A stretch of DNA of 64,000 bases from Sabethes cyaneus (lineage: Eukaryota > Arthropoda > Insecta > Diptera > Culicidae). The translations under genes were made by a program, and so were the position numbers. The DNA lies in NCBI RefSeq assembly GCF_943734655.1, contig NC_071355.1, positions 56,419,449 to 56,483,448 on the forward strand. Direction: 5' to 3'. Below the pieces are notes generated by a model. The model was not told the origin of the DNA. It did not search any database and was given only the letters and a program-made list of their open reading frames with translations. Positions within the stretch are counted from its first letter, which is position 1. The number at the start of each line of letters is the position of its first letter. This document shows positions 1 to 11,890 of this stretch, piece after piece.

Positions 1-380
1 ATTTCAGGGCAGCATATTATACAGTCGAGCGCAAACAGCTATGGCAGGTAATGCACGAGAACGGCTTTCGCGACAAACTGACGACTACCCTGTAGCGAGT
101 GATGTACTTCGTGCGTGTTTCGGGAGCACAGCACAGGGTTGCAACAGGGGATGGATTGTCCTGTATGTTATTCAACATCACTATTGAAGGTGTGATCCGG
201 TGAGCGGGCATCGAAGCGATAGTGTCCATTGACTATTGACGGCGATGAACTGGAAGTGGTTGATGAGTTCATGTATTTTGGATTCCACTTGGAGAGATTC
301 TCATCGTACTCCTGGCGAAATTCAGGAGGCTATGGTAGGCCGGCCACATCACAAGGCTGCCGGATGACTGTGCAGTGAAC
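1..380 (+). pseudogene. LINE reverse transcriptase fragment, internally deleted
   Basis: This is a decayed copy of the same non-LTR retrotransposon family as the one at 42135-43887. Bases 1-225 match the RT palm region there (roughly 42606-42850). Bases 229-290 match the later segment around 43236-43290. Bases 290-380 match 43600-43686. Two internal stretches present in the better copy are therefore missing. Stops and frameshifts are frequent and no catalytic FADD block survives. The left edge is the window edge, so its true start is unknown. The copy lacks the 166-bp insertion present in the 42.8-kb copy, which helps show that insertion is secondary. The alignment is by eye; the identification is firm, and an RTE-like clade is only an inference. 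Confidence 0.85.
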
Positions 381-436
381 CATGACCGTAATATGTACAA
401 TCCTAAGAACAGAACAAAAGACTAAATTATATTACC

Positions 437-473
437 CCTGGAAAAAGACACCAACAAAGTGTCGAAACGTCGG
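437..473 (+). other. Hairpin followed by GAAACGTCGG, locus 1
   Basis: A 5-bp stem (447-451 GACAC with 459-463 GTGTC, 7-nt loop) is followed directly by GAAACGTCGG. The same layout occurs on the minus strand at 21093-21128 and 41289-41325 with different but complementary stem bases. It resembles the stem II plus GAAA part of hammerhead ribozymes carried by some Penelope-like elements, but this copy lacks a clean CUGANGA box. The host element is not identified. Confidence 0.45.
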
Positions 474-605
474 GAAAACATCAAACTTCAGTCTTGATAA
501 ATTTCTCCGAAGACTGCCCTGCCGAATATTAACAGTTATAAGCGAAGACTCAAACAAGCATCAAGACAAACGACAGTTACGTATTTCAGAATGAGATGAA
601 GTGTC

Positions 606-765
606 TCATGCGAAGAATGAATAATTGGATGAACTGGAAAATTTCGATATAGACCGAAAATATATTGGGATGCGCAATGACGTGGGGCTCGCACCCACGG
701 TCTTTCGTTTAGTACCCGAATGCTTTACTCACTAAACTACTGCCGACCGTAGTATAAAACCTAGT
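606..765 (-). repeat. tRNA-derived SINE, copy A
   Basis: Read on the minus strand, this holds a pol III A-box-like stretch (TAGTTTAGTGAG) and a B-box-like stretch (GGTGCGAGCCCC), followed by a body ending in ATTTTCCAGTTCATCC. The body recurs at 928-1066 and 7190-7345. The boundaries are approximate and no target-site duplication was confirmed. SINEs of this kind are transcribed by pol III and mobilised by a partner LINE, which is not identifiable here. Confidence 0.7.
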
Positions 766-927
766 TTTGTTTTATTCTCTCAATTCTATCATTACGTATA
801 CGCACCACAAACTTCTATGCGACTATATTTTTTATTGTATTACTGCTCTTTGTTTCTACCGCCGAGGAGATAGACTGTTATCTACTCAGTTAGTGCGATA
901 GAAACAAGCGGTGCGTTGCCAACAGTC

Positions 928-1066
928 GCTTAGTGTACTTTAGTGAGTAAAACATTCAGGTTCCAACCGAAAGAGCGTGGGAGCGAGGCCAACCTTCCAT
1001 TGCACATTTTTGGTTCATATCGAAATTTTCCAGTTCATTCATATAATCATTCTTCGCATCAGACAG
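928..1066 (+). repeat. tRNA-derived SINE, copy B
   Basis: This is a second copy of the SINE at 606-765, in the opposite orientation, so the two heads point toward each other across about 160 bp. It shares the TTTAGTGAGTAAA box, the cattc-ggt-ccaaccgaaag block and the ATTTTCCAGTTCAT tail. The B box is degenerate (GGGAGCGAGGCC). Confidence 0.65.
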
Positions 1067-4000
1067 TTCCCCCCTTTGACCATTGACGGTCGCAACTCTA
1101 GTAAATGTAAGAGATGGTCATAGATAGTTATATTTTATTTCCAAGGCTGTTTGTATTATCATCGAATGCTGTTCTTTTTTCAAATTCTGCCATTTCATAA
1201 CTTACGTAGCAGAACCTTCTCAGCGATTGTTGCCCGAATATTTAGATAACAAAATGAAAGCCGAAAACGGACATAATTTTGATACTACCTTTGTCATGCG
1301 GACAAGCGGTATTTCAAAATGTATAGACACGGCGAAAGAGCCAAAGTTTTGTATACTGGTCTGCAGTTTCAGCCGTATTTATCGTTCACAAACTTCTGTT
1401 TGTGATCACCATTGTCCAAGAAGGTGTATTGCTGAACATTCAAACCGTTCTTTTGCTAATGGAAACCGAGAAGAAAGTTCAACACTGATAAATTAAGACC
1501 TCTGTTAAGCAGCATCTTCAGTTTTTAGAGCACACATTTCTAATCCTGTTTCTGTTTGATTACTACGAATTACCCTAAAATGCGAAACTTTTTACAGAAC
1601 AACTAATAATTTATTATGTGTATAAAGACCAATGTTTCGAAAACCGAACTCCATCCATTCGTCTAGTACAGTTATCACAGCGAACACGCGCAACTCCCCA
1701 CGATGGATCGCATCAAACCACGCTGCTGCAAACTGTCGCCTATTCAACTGACCGCCACCGGGGGCATCCAAGCAACTATCCGGGGTACTTTTTCACTTGT
1801 CATTTATTGTTCCACTTGAATTATTGTCCTGTAGTCGAAGATTAATTCCACGAGAAATGGCGTTTCGAGGGAAAACAGAACGATAACCGCTTAAAGGAAT
1901 AGTAAATGGTCTTGTGAGGTTCGCGTGTTGAGCTTCGCAACTAGTTTGGAATGTTTTCAGACAATTACAAGATTTACAAGGCAATTATTACCGATGGTAT
2001 GCGCTAATGGACTGGTCCTTGCCTCGATAAACTTTATGCTAGCACATTCATTAAACTTTATTAGTGCTATTCGGCATCATTTCAACAGAGAAGATGGCCC
2101 GCTACACAAAGCACTTTGTACGGTTGAGCTTATGTACAAGTGCACTCGAATTGCCAAAACAACGACTGTTTTATTGACAGCACACTCCTGGCAGTTGGGC
2201 ATTTGAAACTGTGTGTATCCAACTCAAAACAGGCTGCAAAGCTGGCGCTAGCACCGGGACCACACAGCTATTTTTCATGAAAATCCCGCGGCCAACAGTG
2301 GCCAGCGGCAGCCTGGGCTTGGACGTTAGCACCCTTTCGGCCACCGATGCCGGCTTGCAATTGATAAATTTATTAGCCAGCAGCAGTGACGGCTCGTATG
2401 GGTAGGTGCAGTCCATTCTGCGAATTATTCTGTCAGGGCCGGTGCAATTTATGGTACGCATCAGCTGAATCAACTTTCCTCGAGCTGTGCTTTGTAACAT
2501 ACCGGCTCCATGATGGTAGGTACCTGCATCAACGCACTCACGCTAAGCCTAATGCCTGATTCCTTCCATATGGTGGTATCGATGAAATAGTGAACTCGTG
2601 ATTTCACTCTGTTACTATGGGTAATTTGAATTTCGCTCCTCTAGGGGTTGCGCTTTGTGCCATTTAGTATTCTAATCAGTGCCAGAGTTCGAATTTCAAA
2701 ACTAATTTTTCAATCAACATCCAGTATAATTTACCTATTCCTTCAAATATTACCGCACCGGTAGTTGAAGTTTTATTCAATATTACCAGTCATAACATCG
2801 ATGTAGGAGCTCCTGGAAACTTTTAACTATTTCCCGGCAACTCTTTCTTCGCTCGCCAACCAAACGCACGAGGGCAGGTACCAATATACAAATATGGTTG
2901 CAAAAACTGTCAACTTAAAAACAACTTATGGTAATGAAGCTCTACAAAGCGTGAAACCAGCAGAGTGCATAAACAACAGCAAAAGTCCTTTGTAACTTGG
3001 TATAACTTTGCGCCACACCGGTAAGCGCGAACAAAGTCAGCACGGCACGAAGCTGCCAATGCGATGCACCGTAGGAAAGTGTGCTAGGAACAAAACAGCA
3101 CACTGAAGTGAAGGGGTTCAGTTGCAAACCCGGAACAAAAGAAGTGGAGAGAAAAAAAAGCAATTCCCATCATGCGTTCCCAGCCAGCGAAGTTACACTG
3201 CTGCACTGCTGGGTGGAGCGGCGATCTTTATTCAAATCAAGCCATCTCGAGGAACGCTGACTGGCTCTGTGCTGGCAAAACGGATCGCGACTCGCATATC
3301 TCCCCTAGCACTTCACCTGGTGGCTTACTTCGGAAAGAAAACAATTTAGATTAAAACTTTGATGTAATCTCGTTTTCAATTTAATTTCTATAATAATAGT
3401 AATTTAAAGTTGTTTTTTGTTTCAAACTGGAAGTTTATGTAGATAATAGTTTTTTTCTGCTGCTGCCTTCTTTTCGCGTACTATTTGCGTGAAAAGTGCC
3501 ACTTCGTTTACGAGCGCCTCCGCTGGGGATGGAAATCCAAGTTGCATAACTTCCGGAAGGGCTGTACTCCAGCACCGAGATGGGATAAATTGCTATGAAA
3601 AATGCTCAAAACTTTCCCACTACTGAGCTCCAAGCCGTCTGGATTTAAATAACTAATTCAGCAAAGTTTCCCACTAACTACAGTAGTTCGGTGCGGGACT
3701 GGGACAGAAAATACGACGCAGCAGGTGTTGCTAATTTGATTCTGTAATGGTCCAAATTAGAACCAGTCAAATCGAGTAAACTTTCGACCAGCTTTCGAGA
3801 TATCTACCACACCGCATCGGAAGCAAGGAATCAGCAACATTTAAAGCTGTCACAGAGCTTAACACGTGTTCCATTTACAGACCATGTAAACAGCGTGCGC
3901 CTGTCAGTCAAAATTTGCGGACAGATGAGAGGTGTGCGTATTTCGCACAAATCATGCGTCACAATTACATCCATCAACGTGTAAGCTTGTCCTGTAGCGT

Positions 4001-4512
4001 ATCAGCTGGACTGTCTGTCTGTCCACCCATTGTCATTGTCACTTCTATTGCTGATACCGGTATTTCATGAACATATTCTAAATAGTTGCAAAGGAAAAAC
4101 TACCTGACACAGTGTATTTCTAACGCAGTCTTCATTGCACTAAGTTGTCCATCATGTCACTACAGTCATTTCATAAAACGAAAAATCAGAATCATTCCAT
4201 AAAGTTCTCAATCAGAAATCTAATTGAAATATTTTTGAGAAGCTCTCAAAATCAATATTGCGGAATGTTGTAACCAATGGCCAACCGATGTCAATTGGTG
4301 TCCGTTGGGCTACCGGTTAACAGCAATTCCGACACGACAATCCGCGGATCACTGTATGCGCTGCTAATTCTACGGATTAAAGCATACTCGGAAATTCCTT
4401 CATAGAATCTGCCTCTTTTCCAGCTGGACCACCAATGAGGTAAGACGTGAATTGGCAGACTCACTGTGCTACCTGGCAGTGCCACACAAATACCTTAACC
4501 ATCTCTTAGGTA
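1067..4512. other. No gene recognised
   Basis: The open frames here are all under about 110 codons, overlap on both strands and show no family motif. Segments 2200-2500 and 2940-3350 are somewhat GC-richer and open on both strands, which is expected from composition alone. I see no tRNA, rRNA or clear TIR element. Confidence 0.5.
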
Positions 4513-4517
4513 GCAGC

Positions 4518-4816
4518 TAGTGATGTCCGTTAATTGTTCGATTAATTGAACTAATCGAATAACACAAGAGAAATTTGAATAATTTTCAATCGAATACTGC
4601 CAGCACGAGAAGTTGAATTAATAATCCCCGAATAAAGCTCGTTAATCGTCCATAATCGTTCGATTAACCGAATTAATCAAAGAAATATTCGAATATTTTT
4701 AATCGATCACTACTAGCAGTGCTAGTCTAGCACGAATAATTGAATTAATCGATTAGTGCAGACAACGCTCACCGATTAATCGGTAATCGAATAATTGAAA
4801 ATTTCGGACATCACTA
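4518..4816. mobile_element. hAT-like MITE (299 bp)
   Basis: The ends are perfect 12-bp inverted repeats, TAGTGATGTCCG at 4518-4529 and its complement at 4805-4816. They are flanked by 8-bp gtagcagc and gcagcagg (6 of 8 match; the last five bases of the left copy equal the first five of the right). An 8-bp duplication and a YAGTGATG start fit the hAT superfamily. The interior is AT-rich and built from repeats of tcgattaat and tcgaataattgaa on both strands. It has no coding capacity. Confidence 0.75.
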
Positions 4817-5535
4817 GCAGCAGGGAGTACATTACCATTAAAAGCTTTGGGTTTTGACGAAGGACTATATCTGTGACTACATCCTAGTTAACTGGGTGGT
4901 TTGAGAAAAGAAGTAGGAAAATTGGAATGAAAGATTTTTGTGCTGGCGTTGGGCCTGTGGTAGCTATCGTCTGTTCTCGTGAGTCTATTCAAACTCGCCA
5001 AAGACCCCCGGGCCAGCAGTGTGCAGAAAAATTGGCCTGCTGAAAACAACGCCATGAATTCAGTAAAAGGAGAAACCCTCTCTTTTTTCCTTCAAGTAGC
5101 AGTCACGAGTTAACCGATCTGGTCACAAAAATCTGCTGTAGGCGTAAGGGGAATAAAACACCTTCGTTTCATCGGATCACATCCAATCGGTGGAGGAGAC
5201 ACTAAAACAGTGGAAGGTGGAATATTTCATCCGCGGTATTCCAAGGGAAAAATTATTTAATGTCGTTCTACGATGGCTCTGCCATTTATATGTCTCGGAG
5301 GTGGAAGCAAAGCAGAAGCACTACAACCTTGGTACAAGCCGATCCGCTAGAGCCGAAAGCCAGCCAGCCCAAAGAGAAGAAGAAACCACTTGTATATATC
5401 ACATTGTCAAATATTACTGAGCAAGTAGAGTCCAACCGAAGCCTCAAACAATAAACTTTAGTTATTCTAAAGTCCGATCTCGAAAGCTTTACGTCCAGGT
5501 GCTCACGGAACGCGATAGATGTGTCTGACTCCTAA

Positions 5536-5809
5536 GGGCCCTATTCTGTAAGTCACGTCGAGCAACTCGACTCGACCCGATCACTGTCGAGTGTCAAGAA
5601 CGGGCGAGGGGAGAACGGGCAGCATAACGGCTCGATAAATAACCAAAACAAAGCCAACTCAGGTGTCGTTTGCTAACAATTTAGTCACTAGCTTTTTAAC
5701 GGTTGACTCAATCGAGTTACTCGACAAAATCGTGTCGCATGTGACTTACATAATACCAAAAGTGGACTAGTCGAGGAAAGTGACCCTCGACGTGATAGAA
5801 TAGGGACCC
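5536..5809. mobile_element. TIR MITE with GGGYCCCTATTCT ends (274 bp)
   Basis: The left end GGGCCCTATTCTGTAAGTCA is mirrored by the right end, whose complement reads GGGTCCCTATTCTATCACGT. Both continue into CGTCGAG. The interior carries further tcgag-rich inverted pieces around 5556-5600 and 5700-5735. A clear target-site duplication was not found, so the superfamily is left open. There is no ORF. Confidence 0.7.
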
Positions 5810-6199
5810 AAGATTCAGAGAAAGTTGATTTTAACCAAATCCAGGGGTTAAGTTCTACAGACTTGCTCGCGTTAAGGTTCGCAGCAGATTCATCATTGTT
5901 TTTGAGGATCAGTTTGTGGAGAAAGTCATGATTTGGCGTGAGATCTATCCCTTTCGAACCAATGTGAAAACCAGTGTTTTGTAACGCCTCTGTAAGTGCC
6001 TTACCAGACGGATTTTACCCTCCATTAAGTCCCATGATAGACTGCTTCCATTACAGCAAGGGCATGTTACAATGGTACAACAACAACGGACTTCAGTTCA
6101 GAGTTGAGTGCACTAAATTGTCCCCAGGTCTGTCCAATATTGAAATACTGAGGGATAATAGAGCAAAAGCATTCACTAGCGGCATTGGTCAGATGATCC

Positions 6200-6880
6200 G
6201 CATCAGAAATTGTCATTCGATCAGCATCGATCTGCGATAGTTGCCACAGCGAATCGGCAACTAGGATTTATATCTAAGCTCTCTAGAGACTTTACGGAGC
6301 CTTACTGCCTAAAATCGCTGTATTGTGCCCTAGTTCGACCAGTACTCGAAAATGCTTCTTTGGTTTGGTATCCCTATCATCTATCTTGGACTCTACGGTT
6401 AGAACGTGTACTAAAACGGTTTATTCGTCTCGCTCTCAGGAACCTGCCATGGAACGACCCCGTAAATCTGCCGCCGAATAGCGATCGCTGCCGGTTGTTG
6501 AACTTGGATACGCTTGAAACACGACACAAGATTCAACAAGCAACTTTTGTAGCAAAATTGCTCAATGGAGAACTCGATGATCCATGGCTGCTATCGTCAT
6601 TGAATTTTCGAGCACAGCAGAGACCTACGAGGTCAACAGCGTTACTACAGCACAACTTTCATCGCACCTCCTATGTGCTAAATGAGCCGATCACATCCAT
6701 GATCCGCACTTTCAGCATGGCCGAAGAATTGTTTGAGTTCGGTGAACCAGCACGCATTTTTAACAATAGACTAAAAAGATGTTCTGTTTTTAGTTTTAAT
6801 TCTGCTTAATTAAGTTCATTAAAGCCACTAGGCTGGATGGAAAAAAGATTATTAAATAATAAATAAATAATAAATACTGA
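6200..6880 (+). pseudogene. Jockey-type LINE: C-terminal reverse transcriptase and 3' tail
   Basis: An open stretch at 6210-6809 (about 199 codons) encodes the C-terminal part of a Jockey-clade RT. Landmarks in order are NRQLGFISKLSRDF, YCLKSLYCALVRPVLE, ASLVWYPY, LRNLPWNDP, LPPNSDRCRLL and LETRHKIQQATFVAKLL, a series typical of the region after the catalytic palm. The palm itself with its FADD is missing, so the copy is 5'-truncated near 6200. The frame ends in TAA at 6807-6809 and is followed by a short 3' UTR and a TAAATAA-rich tail to about 6880, as expected of a target-primed insertion. The frame is intact over about 600 bp, so the copy is not ancient. It cannot be functional alone. Confidence 0.85.
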
Positions 6881-7189
6881 TTATTGTCTGCTAGATGTGA
6901 AGGACAACGCAGTCATAATGCGGTCTTATGCCGCAGCACGTCATTTGCCATAAAAGCATCGGCATAAACATTAGGAATAATTGCACAGAAAATCCATATT
7001 ACGATCTTTTGGTATAATTCCGTGAAAAATGTTTTATAACTTTCCATAGACGATTCAGGGCGTAACCACGAGGATTGCCGGGGACCTGCATTCGGAAGTG
7101 CCGGCCACTTCAGGGCCAGCCCCCACCTCGCAAAAATCCCATCTGTCAAAATTTATTCACAAAACTAGTTATAAGACTATATAATGGAA

Positions 7190-7345
7190 GGTTGCGGCTG
7201 TAGTTTATTTGCCTGAAACATTCGGGTACAAACCGAGAGAGAATGGGTTGGAGTCCCACCTGCCATTGAACGACCCAATATATTTTTGGCCTCCTATCGA
7301 AATTTTCCAGTTTCATCCAGTTTACCAATCTTCTCACCAAACACT
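7190..7345 (+). repeat. tRNA-derived SINE, copy C
   Basis: This is a third copy of the 606/928 family: GTAGTTTATTTGCC (A-box region), ACATTCGGGTACAAACCGA, GGAGTCCCACCTGCCATTG (B-box region, degenerate), then CGAAATTTTCCAGTTTCATCC. The ends are approximate. Confidence 0.6.
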
Positions 7346-7379
7346 CCTTCACTTTACAAAACAAACGTATCATGAAAGA

Positions 7380-7520
7380 CCGAACCCCTATTTGGCCGCA
7401 TCATAAGAGACCGAAACACGAAAGCCCGAGCCCCTACTGGGCTGAATCTCGCCGGAAACTATTTTCTCGAGCAATATAGATATAAATAGTGTTTTTAATG
7501 ACAACACTGTGTTCAAAATA
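7380..7520. repeat. Dispersed repeat, right half of the tttcggccatt family
   Basis: The block with gaccgaacccctatttggcc, then gagcccctact, then gtgtttttaatg is repeated at 36285-36420. Together with 8412-8712, 34170-34545 and 35940-37180 it forms a dispersed family built from short atggccgaa-like words on one strand and ttcggccat on the other. No coding region is seen. Confidence 0.6.
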
Positions 7521-7759
7521 CCGTTATTAAAAAATAAAATAGGTCATATAAACGGCATATGCCAGTTGCTAATTTAAAAAAAAATCATTCGACGAGCTTT
7601 CGAGTTACGGCCGTTAGATGTTTTAAAGGGCAGATTGTTCATAAAAAGTAAATGAAAATCTTCCATGGCACTTCCAAAACGAATGGAAATCACAACCGGT
7701 ATTGATTTTTTTGCAACATATGCCCATTGGCGACCATTTTAGGCGTTTTACGCCGTATC

Positions 7760-8021
7760 CCAGTGGGCCAGTATCGAACATGAACCAAAACGTATCATGC
7801 GACACCTAAAATTACGCCAGAATTTAAAAACTAGATCATTCGCAGTCAAATTAACTACCTAGCACCACGTTGGTTAGGTTGGACAAGTTCCGGGCACTTC
7901 TGGGGAGTTCCGGCAATACCCAGACAAGTGACCAATTTCGTCCATGAACAAAAACTTATCGTGCGACACCTCTAATCACACTAGAATTCAATAACTAGAT
8001 CAATGGAAACCAAATCTACTA
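7760..8021. repeat. About 165-bp tandem unit, two copies
   Basis: The block catgaaccaaaacgtatcat, then gcgacacct, then a-ttcaa-aactagatca, begins near 7788 and again near 7952, giving a period of about 165 bp. The linker contains ggacaagttccgggcacttc. Diverged copies of the same unit occur at 60600-61080 inside another element, so this is a dispersed satellite-like family. Confidence 0.6.
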
Positions 8022-8411
8022 CAGTGGACCCCCGTTCGTTTGAACGATTCCTCATGCAAACTAACGGGGGTAGTTTTTAATTTGAACAACTGGCAACTCT
8101 ACATATACTGGCACTTGTGTGATCTGGTCACCCTACTCTTTGTTATTGTTTTGGTGGTTTGATTCAGTTGGAAGTTGGAAGCAGCGAATATTTCATTCTC
8201 CGATCGGGATTCTATCATAATCGTTGGGAAAACGCAATGTGAAACAGATTAAACACACTAGATCAGGACAAACAAATTACGTTTATGCGCATTGCATAAG
8301 CATAAGCAAATGATGTCATGTTGAGAATGACATTTGAACCATTTTTAATTTGCACGTTGCGCAAACCAACGGTGTGCAAATTAAAAAGTGTTCAGATTAA
8401 AAGCGGTACTG
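8022..8411. mobile_element. Possible pogo-like MITE (390 bp)
   Basis: The left end, after a TA, starts CAGTGGACCCCCGTTCGTTT. The complement of the right end starts CAGTACCGCTTTTAATCTGA. The CAGT start and TA flank suit pogo-type Tc1/mariner elements, but the ends have drifted and the right flank is not TA. There is no ORF. Confidence 0.45.
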
Positions 8412-8712
8412 CTGAGTTTCGGCCATTCGTGATACGCCCATTTGTGTTTCGGTCATTCATATGTAATCTGACTATATGCAATGCATTTTTAAATTGAGTT
8501 GTTTAGACTAGTTGCAAGTTAACGGCAGATTTCCTAAATTCTGATATGCCTTCCGCACGTCCATTCATTATTGTTCCAATCGTCCACTATACCTATCGTC
8601 CATTATTCCTATCATCCATTATGCCTAACGTCCATTCTGCCTAACGTCCATTATGCCTAACGTCCATTATGCCTAACGTCCGTATGCCTATCGTACTTAT
8701 GCCTAATGGAGT
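8412..8712. repeat. Dispersed repeat with 16-bp minisatellite
   Basis: The left part contains ttcggccattcgtgatacgc-like words. From about 8566 a 16-bp unit close to CGTCCATTATGCCTAA is repeated roughly nine times with scattered changes. The same two-part layout recurs at 37010-37180 with fewer units, so the minisatellite is an internal part of a dispersed element. Confidence 0.7.
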
Positions 8713-8717
8713 ACATT

Positions 8718-8810
8718 TCCAAGTGACAACTTGGGTTTTATAACACTCTTAAATTGGTCATGAAAACCAACATAAAAGTTCAATAAAACTCACTTTGTTG
8801 CTTGGGCTCC
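8718..8810. mobile_element. Palindromic MITE, CCAAGYAACAA family, copy 1
   Basis: The left arm ccaagtgacaacttgggttt is mirrored by a right arm ending in ttgttgcttggg. This is a diverged copy of the 110-bp element at 60137-60246. The interior is only a few tens of bases. The ends are approximate. Confidence 0.6.
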
Positions 8811-9094
8811 TTGGTAGTCCCTCCGCTCTGGTGAAATCGAGCTTTTCAACTGGGAATTTTCTAAACCTTCATTCTTTCACGACAGATTACCTGCACGATG
8901 CCGAATTTGGGCGGCTCAAGGTATTCGAGTAGCACCCGGTTGTCACCAGCGAAATCCGTCCTTGTTTCGTCACCTTGGTCGATACCGTATATTACGATCC
9001 GTGTTTGTTTGAATGTTGCTAGTCATTTTAAATTAGAATTTTCCAAGTCTTATGATGGGACTAGCACCATGCCTGCCGAGTTTTAGCTGTCGGG

Positions 9095-9405
9095 TAGCGG
9101 AAAATTTGCCCGAAACCCGCATCCGTACTCGTACCCGCCGGGCTCGGGTCGGGTTCGGATATTGAAAAAAAATAATTTGCGGGTTCGGATCGGGTACGGG
9201 TTCTTAATTTTTGTTTTTGAAAGCGGGTACGGGTCGGGTCGGGTATCTTTATTGACCACATTTAATACTAAAGATCATCGGGTAACCGGGCCCGTCCCGT
9301 ACCCGACGGGTTGCGGTTAATCAAAAATAATAAACTTGCGGGTTCGGGTCGGATACGGGTTTTTAATTTTTTTCTTAATCGGGTACGGGTCGGGTTCGGG
9401 TATTC
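9095..9405. repeat. GGGTACGGGTCGGGT-type tandem repeat
   Basis: Words such as cgggtacgggtcgggttcgg recur several times, separated by T/A-rich spacers (ttaatttttgtttttg). The centre (9278-9310) contains a short piece with complementary words (cccgtcccgtacccgac), so the two halves partly mirror each other. It is G-rich but not a telomeric repeat. No flanking duplication was confirmed. Confidence 0.6.
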
Positions 9406-9851
9406 AAACTACTGCCGAGGCACCACGTTTGATAATTAAATTTAAGTCTCCCGCTTTGGATTAGACGCTGTCGTGAGCCACTCTTAAACATCATAATAAA
9501 GGCCTAATTTACAACGAGCGATGATCGATAATTTTGATAAAGTTTTATTTCAATATTATTCAAATGGATGTTTCTGGCAAGGAAGCAGACATCATTGGCA
9601 TTTCTTTGTTAAAAATATCCGTTTCCTTCTAGTTAGAAAAACACCATGCGTCTCCATTCAAATTGTACAGTCCCAACATTGTGTTTTTGTGTTATATTAA
9701 GCGAACATAAAGTTAGATATTTGAGTATTTTTTACCTTTGTTATACTATATAACAAAGGTTTAGAAATTGGTCGAAAAACACGAAATTGATCCGAGGCCC
9801 GTAGGGCCGAATCACATATACCAATCGATAGAGCTCGACGAACTGAGCAAT

Positions 9852-9907
9852 GTCTGTGTGTGTGTGTGTGTATGTGTGTATGTGTGTATGTGTGTATGTG
9901 TGTATGT
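9852..9907. repeat. (TG)n / TGTGTGTA microsatellite
   Basis: A run of tgtgtgtgtg is followed by about five copies of tatgtgtg. It lies 90 bp inside the left end of the composite repeat and is probably part of that family. Confidence 0.9.
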
Positions 9908-10980
9908 GCAGCTCATTTTCTATCGCCTGTTTCTCGAAGATGGCTGAACCGATTTGATCGCTTTTACTTTTTTTTGTAAGGTATTATTATCTAGTATATC
10001 ACTATTGAATTGCTTTGCGGTCCGACGTTTCGTTTAAAAGTTATAAGCAAAAATGTGAAAACTACGTGACACGCGTTTCTCCTGAACTACGCAACCAATT
10101 TTAACGATCTTAGTACCAAACGAAAGCTCTTGCTGTTACTAAACTTTTTACCAAGTTTTATTGAAAACGGACAAGCAGTTTAAAAGTTAGCCTTAAAAAA
10201 CCATTTTTGATAAGGTTCAAATGATCGCCTGTTTCTCAGAGATGGCCAAGCCGATTTATGCGCTATTAGTTTTATTTGGCAGGTAATATAGCCGGATAGA
10301 TCACTATTGAATGGTTTTTGGATTGGACGTTTAATTTGAAAGTTATGAGCAATCGTATACACCACACCAAAATTAACAATAATTTACAATGATTTTAACC
10401 AAGATAATTTACCTAATTTCAATTATTTTAATATCAAACGAGAGGTTTTGACACTACGAATATATATGCAAAATTTCATAAGAATTGGTTTTACCGGTCA
10501 AAAGATATTAACCCTTGAACACTCGCGCCAACTTTTATAACACAGTTACTCGCGCGCAGAATAGCCCAAAACCAAAGAAAACGTGCGCACTAGAGTTTTG
10601 ACTAGCAAAACTTGGTTTTACGTTTATTGAACCTTTGGAAGAGTTTCTTAAAATTGAAAGCTCGATCGTCTGGTAGAATTTGAATTTTGATTAATCCCCC
10701 TAAAAGTGAAATAAAAAAATTATTAAAAATACAAAGTTATACAAATAGTAAAAATACACAACTTTGCTGAAAATAGTATACCTCTATGTTTGCTTGTTTA
10801 GGAACTGTAGAACTTTGATTATAAAAATACCATGATTTTAACCCCGAATTACTCGACTACCAACTGACGGATACATTTTAAACATTTTACATTTGCTGAT
10901 AGTTTTGCTACATACAGACATCATTTTTCCATATGAAGTAACGTGAAAAAATTCCAGTTTGGGGCCAATAGCGGTACATC

Positions 10981-11279
10981 CACGGTTGCCAGTATGCCAG
11001 ATAAATCGGGATTTTGCCAGATTTTTGATTGCGCGCCAGACCAACAGACAAAGTTTAAAACCTTCCAGATATTTGGCACTGTGCCAGATTTTCGATTATC
11101 CGTCTTGCAAAAAGGTCATCACTTCTAATATTGGACAAAATTTTGCATCTACGGTGAGCAAAACGAGCAAGATTTTTTCAGGAAAACGCCTCCCCATCGG
11201 ACTAATTTACCACCAGATTTTTGCCAGACACTTTTATTCGTGTTCGCCAGATTTTCGGGAAAACCTGGTGGCAACCTTG
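10981..11279. mobile_element. hAT-like MITE (299 bp) rich in gccagattt
   Basis: The ends are CACGGTTGCCAG and, complemented, CAAGGTTGCCAC. They are flanked by 8-bp ggtacatc (10973-10980) and ggtacacc (11280-11287), 7 of 8 identical. The 8-bp duplication and the CANGGTTGCCA ends suit hAT. At least six subterminal copies of gccagat lie inside in one orientation. There is no transposase. Confidence 0.75.
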
Positions 11280-11890
11280 GGTACACCTCACATGCTGCTT
11301 GCTTCGTTTCTGTGCTATCGGTTTATGCTGATCTATTTTCCTAACAATTTAAAGTATTATTACATTGAATAATTCAGACATTTTGCTGAACATTTTTTTG
11401 AAGAATATACGTTAGTTAAACACCGATTGGTAAATATGGCATTCAAAAACCTACACATGTTATTCAGTATACAACAGCGTGGGTAACCGAAGGTTAATAA
11501 AAATTGATGAAATTTTTTCAAGAAAACCTTATTGATGCATAGTTATGCATAGTTCAAAAACCTATAAACTAGACCTTTACTACGCAATGTATATGTTAAA
11601 GAATAATATTTCTTCTTACAACTTACTTTTACTTGCACTTACCCACATTAGTAACAACTTACTCAGCAATTTCATGAGAAAAAGAACTATCAAAATTTGT
11701 AAGTGCAACTATTTTGTTCAAATTTTGTAAGCTTATTCAATTTCCAAAATTTTTATGTAAACCAACGCACAATGCAACGTTAACTAATAGATGAATTATG
11801 TTCCGAAGACGTGTCGATTTCTATCTCAAATAGCAAGTAAGACCGTATAACAAAGGTTCCTTTCACCAATAGGTGGATTAAATCAGGTTT

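Larger units (their letters stand above)
9734..11890. mobile_element. Composite repeat bounded by tataacaaaggtt words
   Basis: It starts with a hairpin (ACCTTTGTTATA mirrored at 9734-9760) and ends near 11845-11890 with gaccgtataacaaaggttcc and an aggtggattaaatcaggttt tail. It includes a GT-rich microsatellite and two diverged copies of a unit of about 300 bp. Those copies begin at tcgcctgtttctcgaagatg (9924) and tcgcctgtttctcagagatg (10223). A separate hAT-like MITE is inserted at 10981-11279. Treating the whole as one element is an inference; the pieces are visible. Confidence 0.4.

Noticed and set aside
9095..9405. Telomeric repeat
   Set aside because: G-rich words with irregular spacing and partly mirrored halves, not a telomere-type unit. 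Dipteran telomeres are also not expected to carry such runs.
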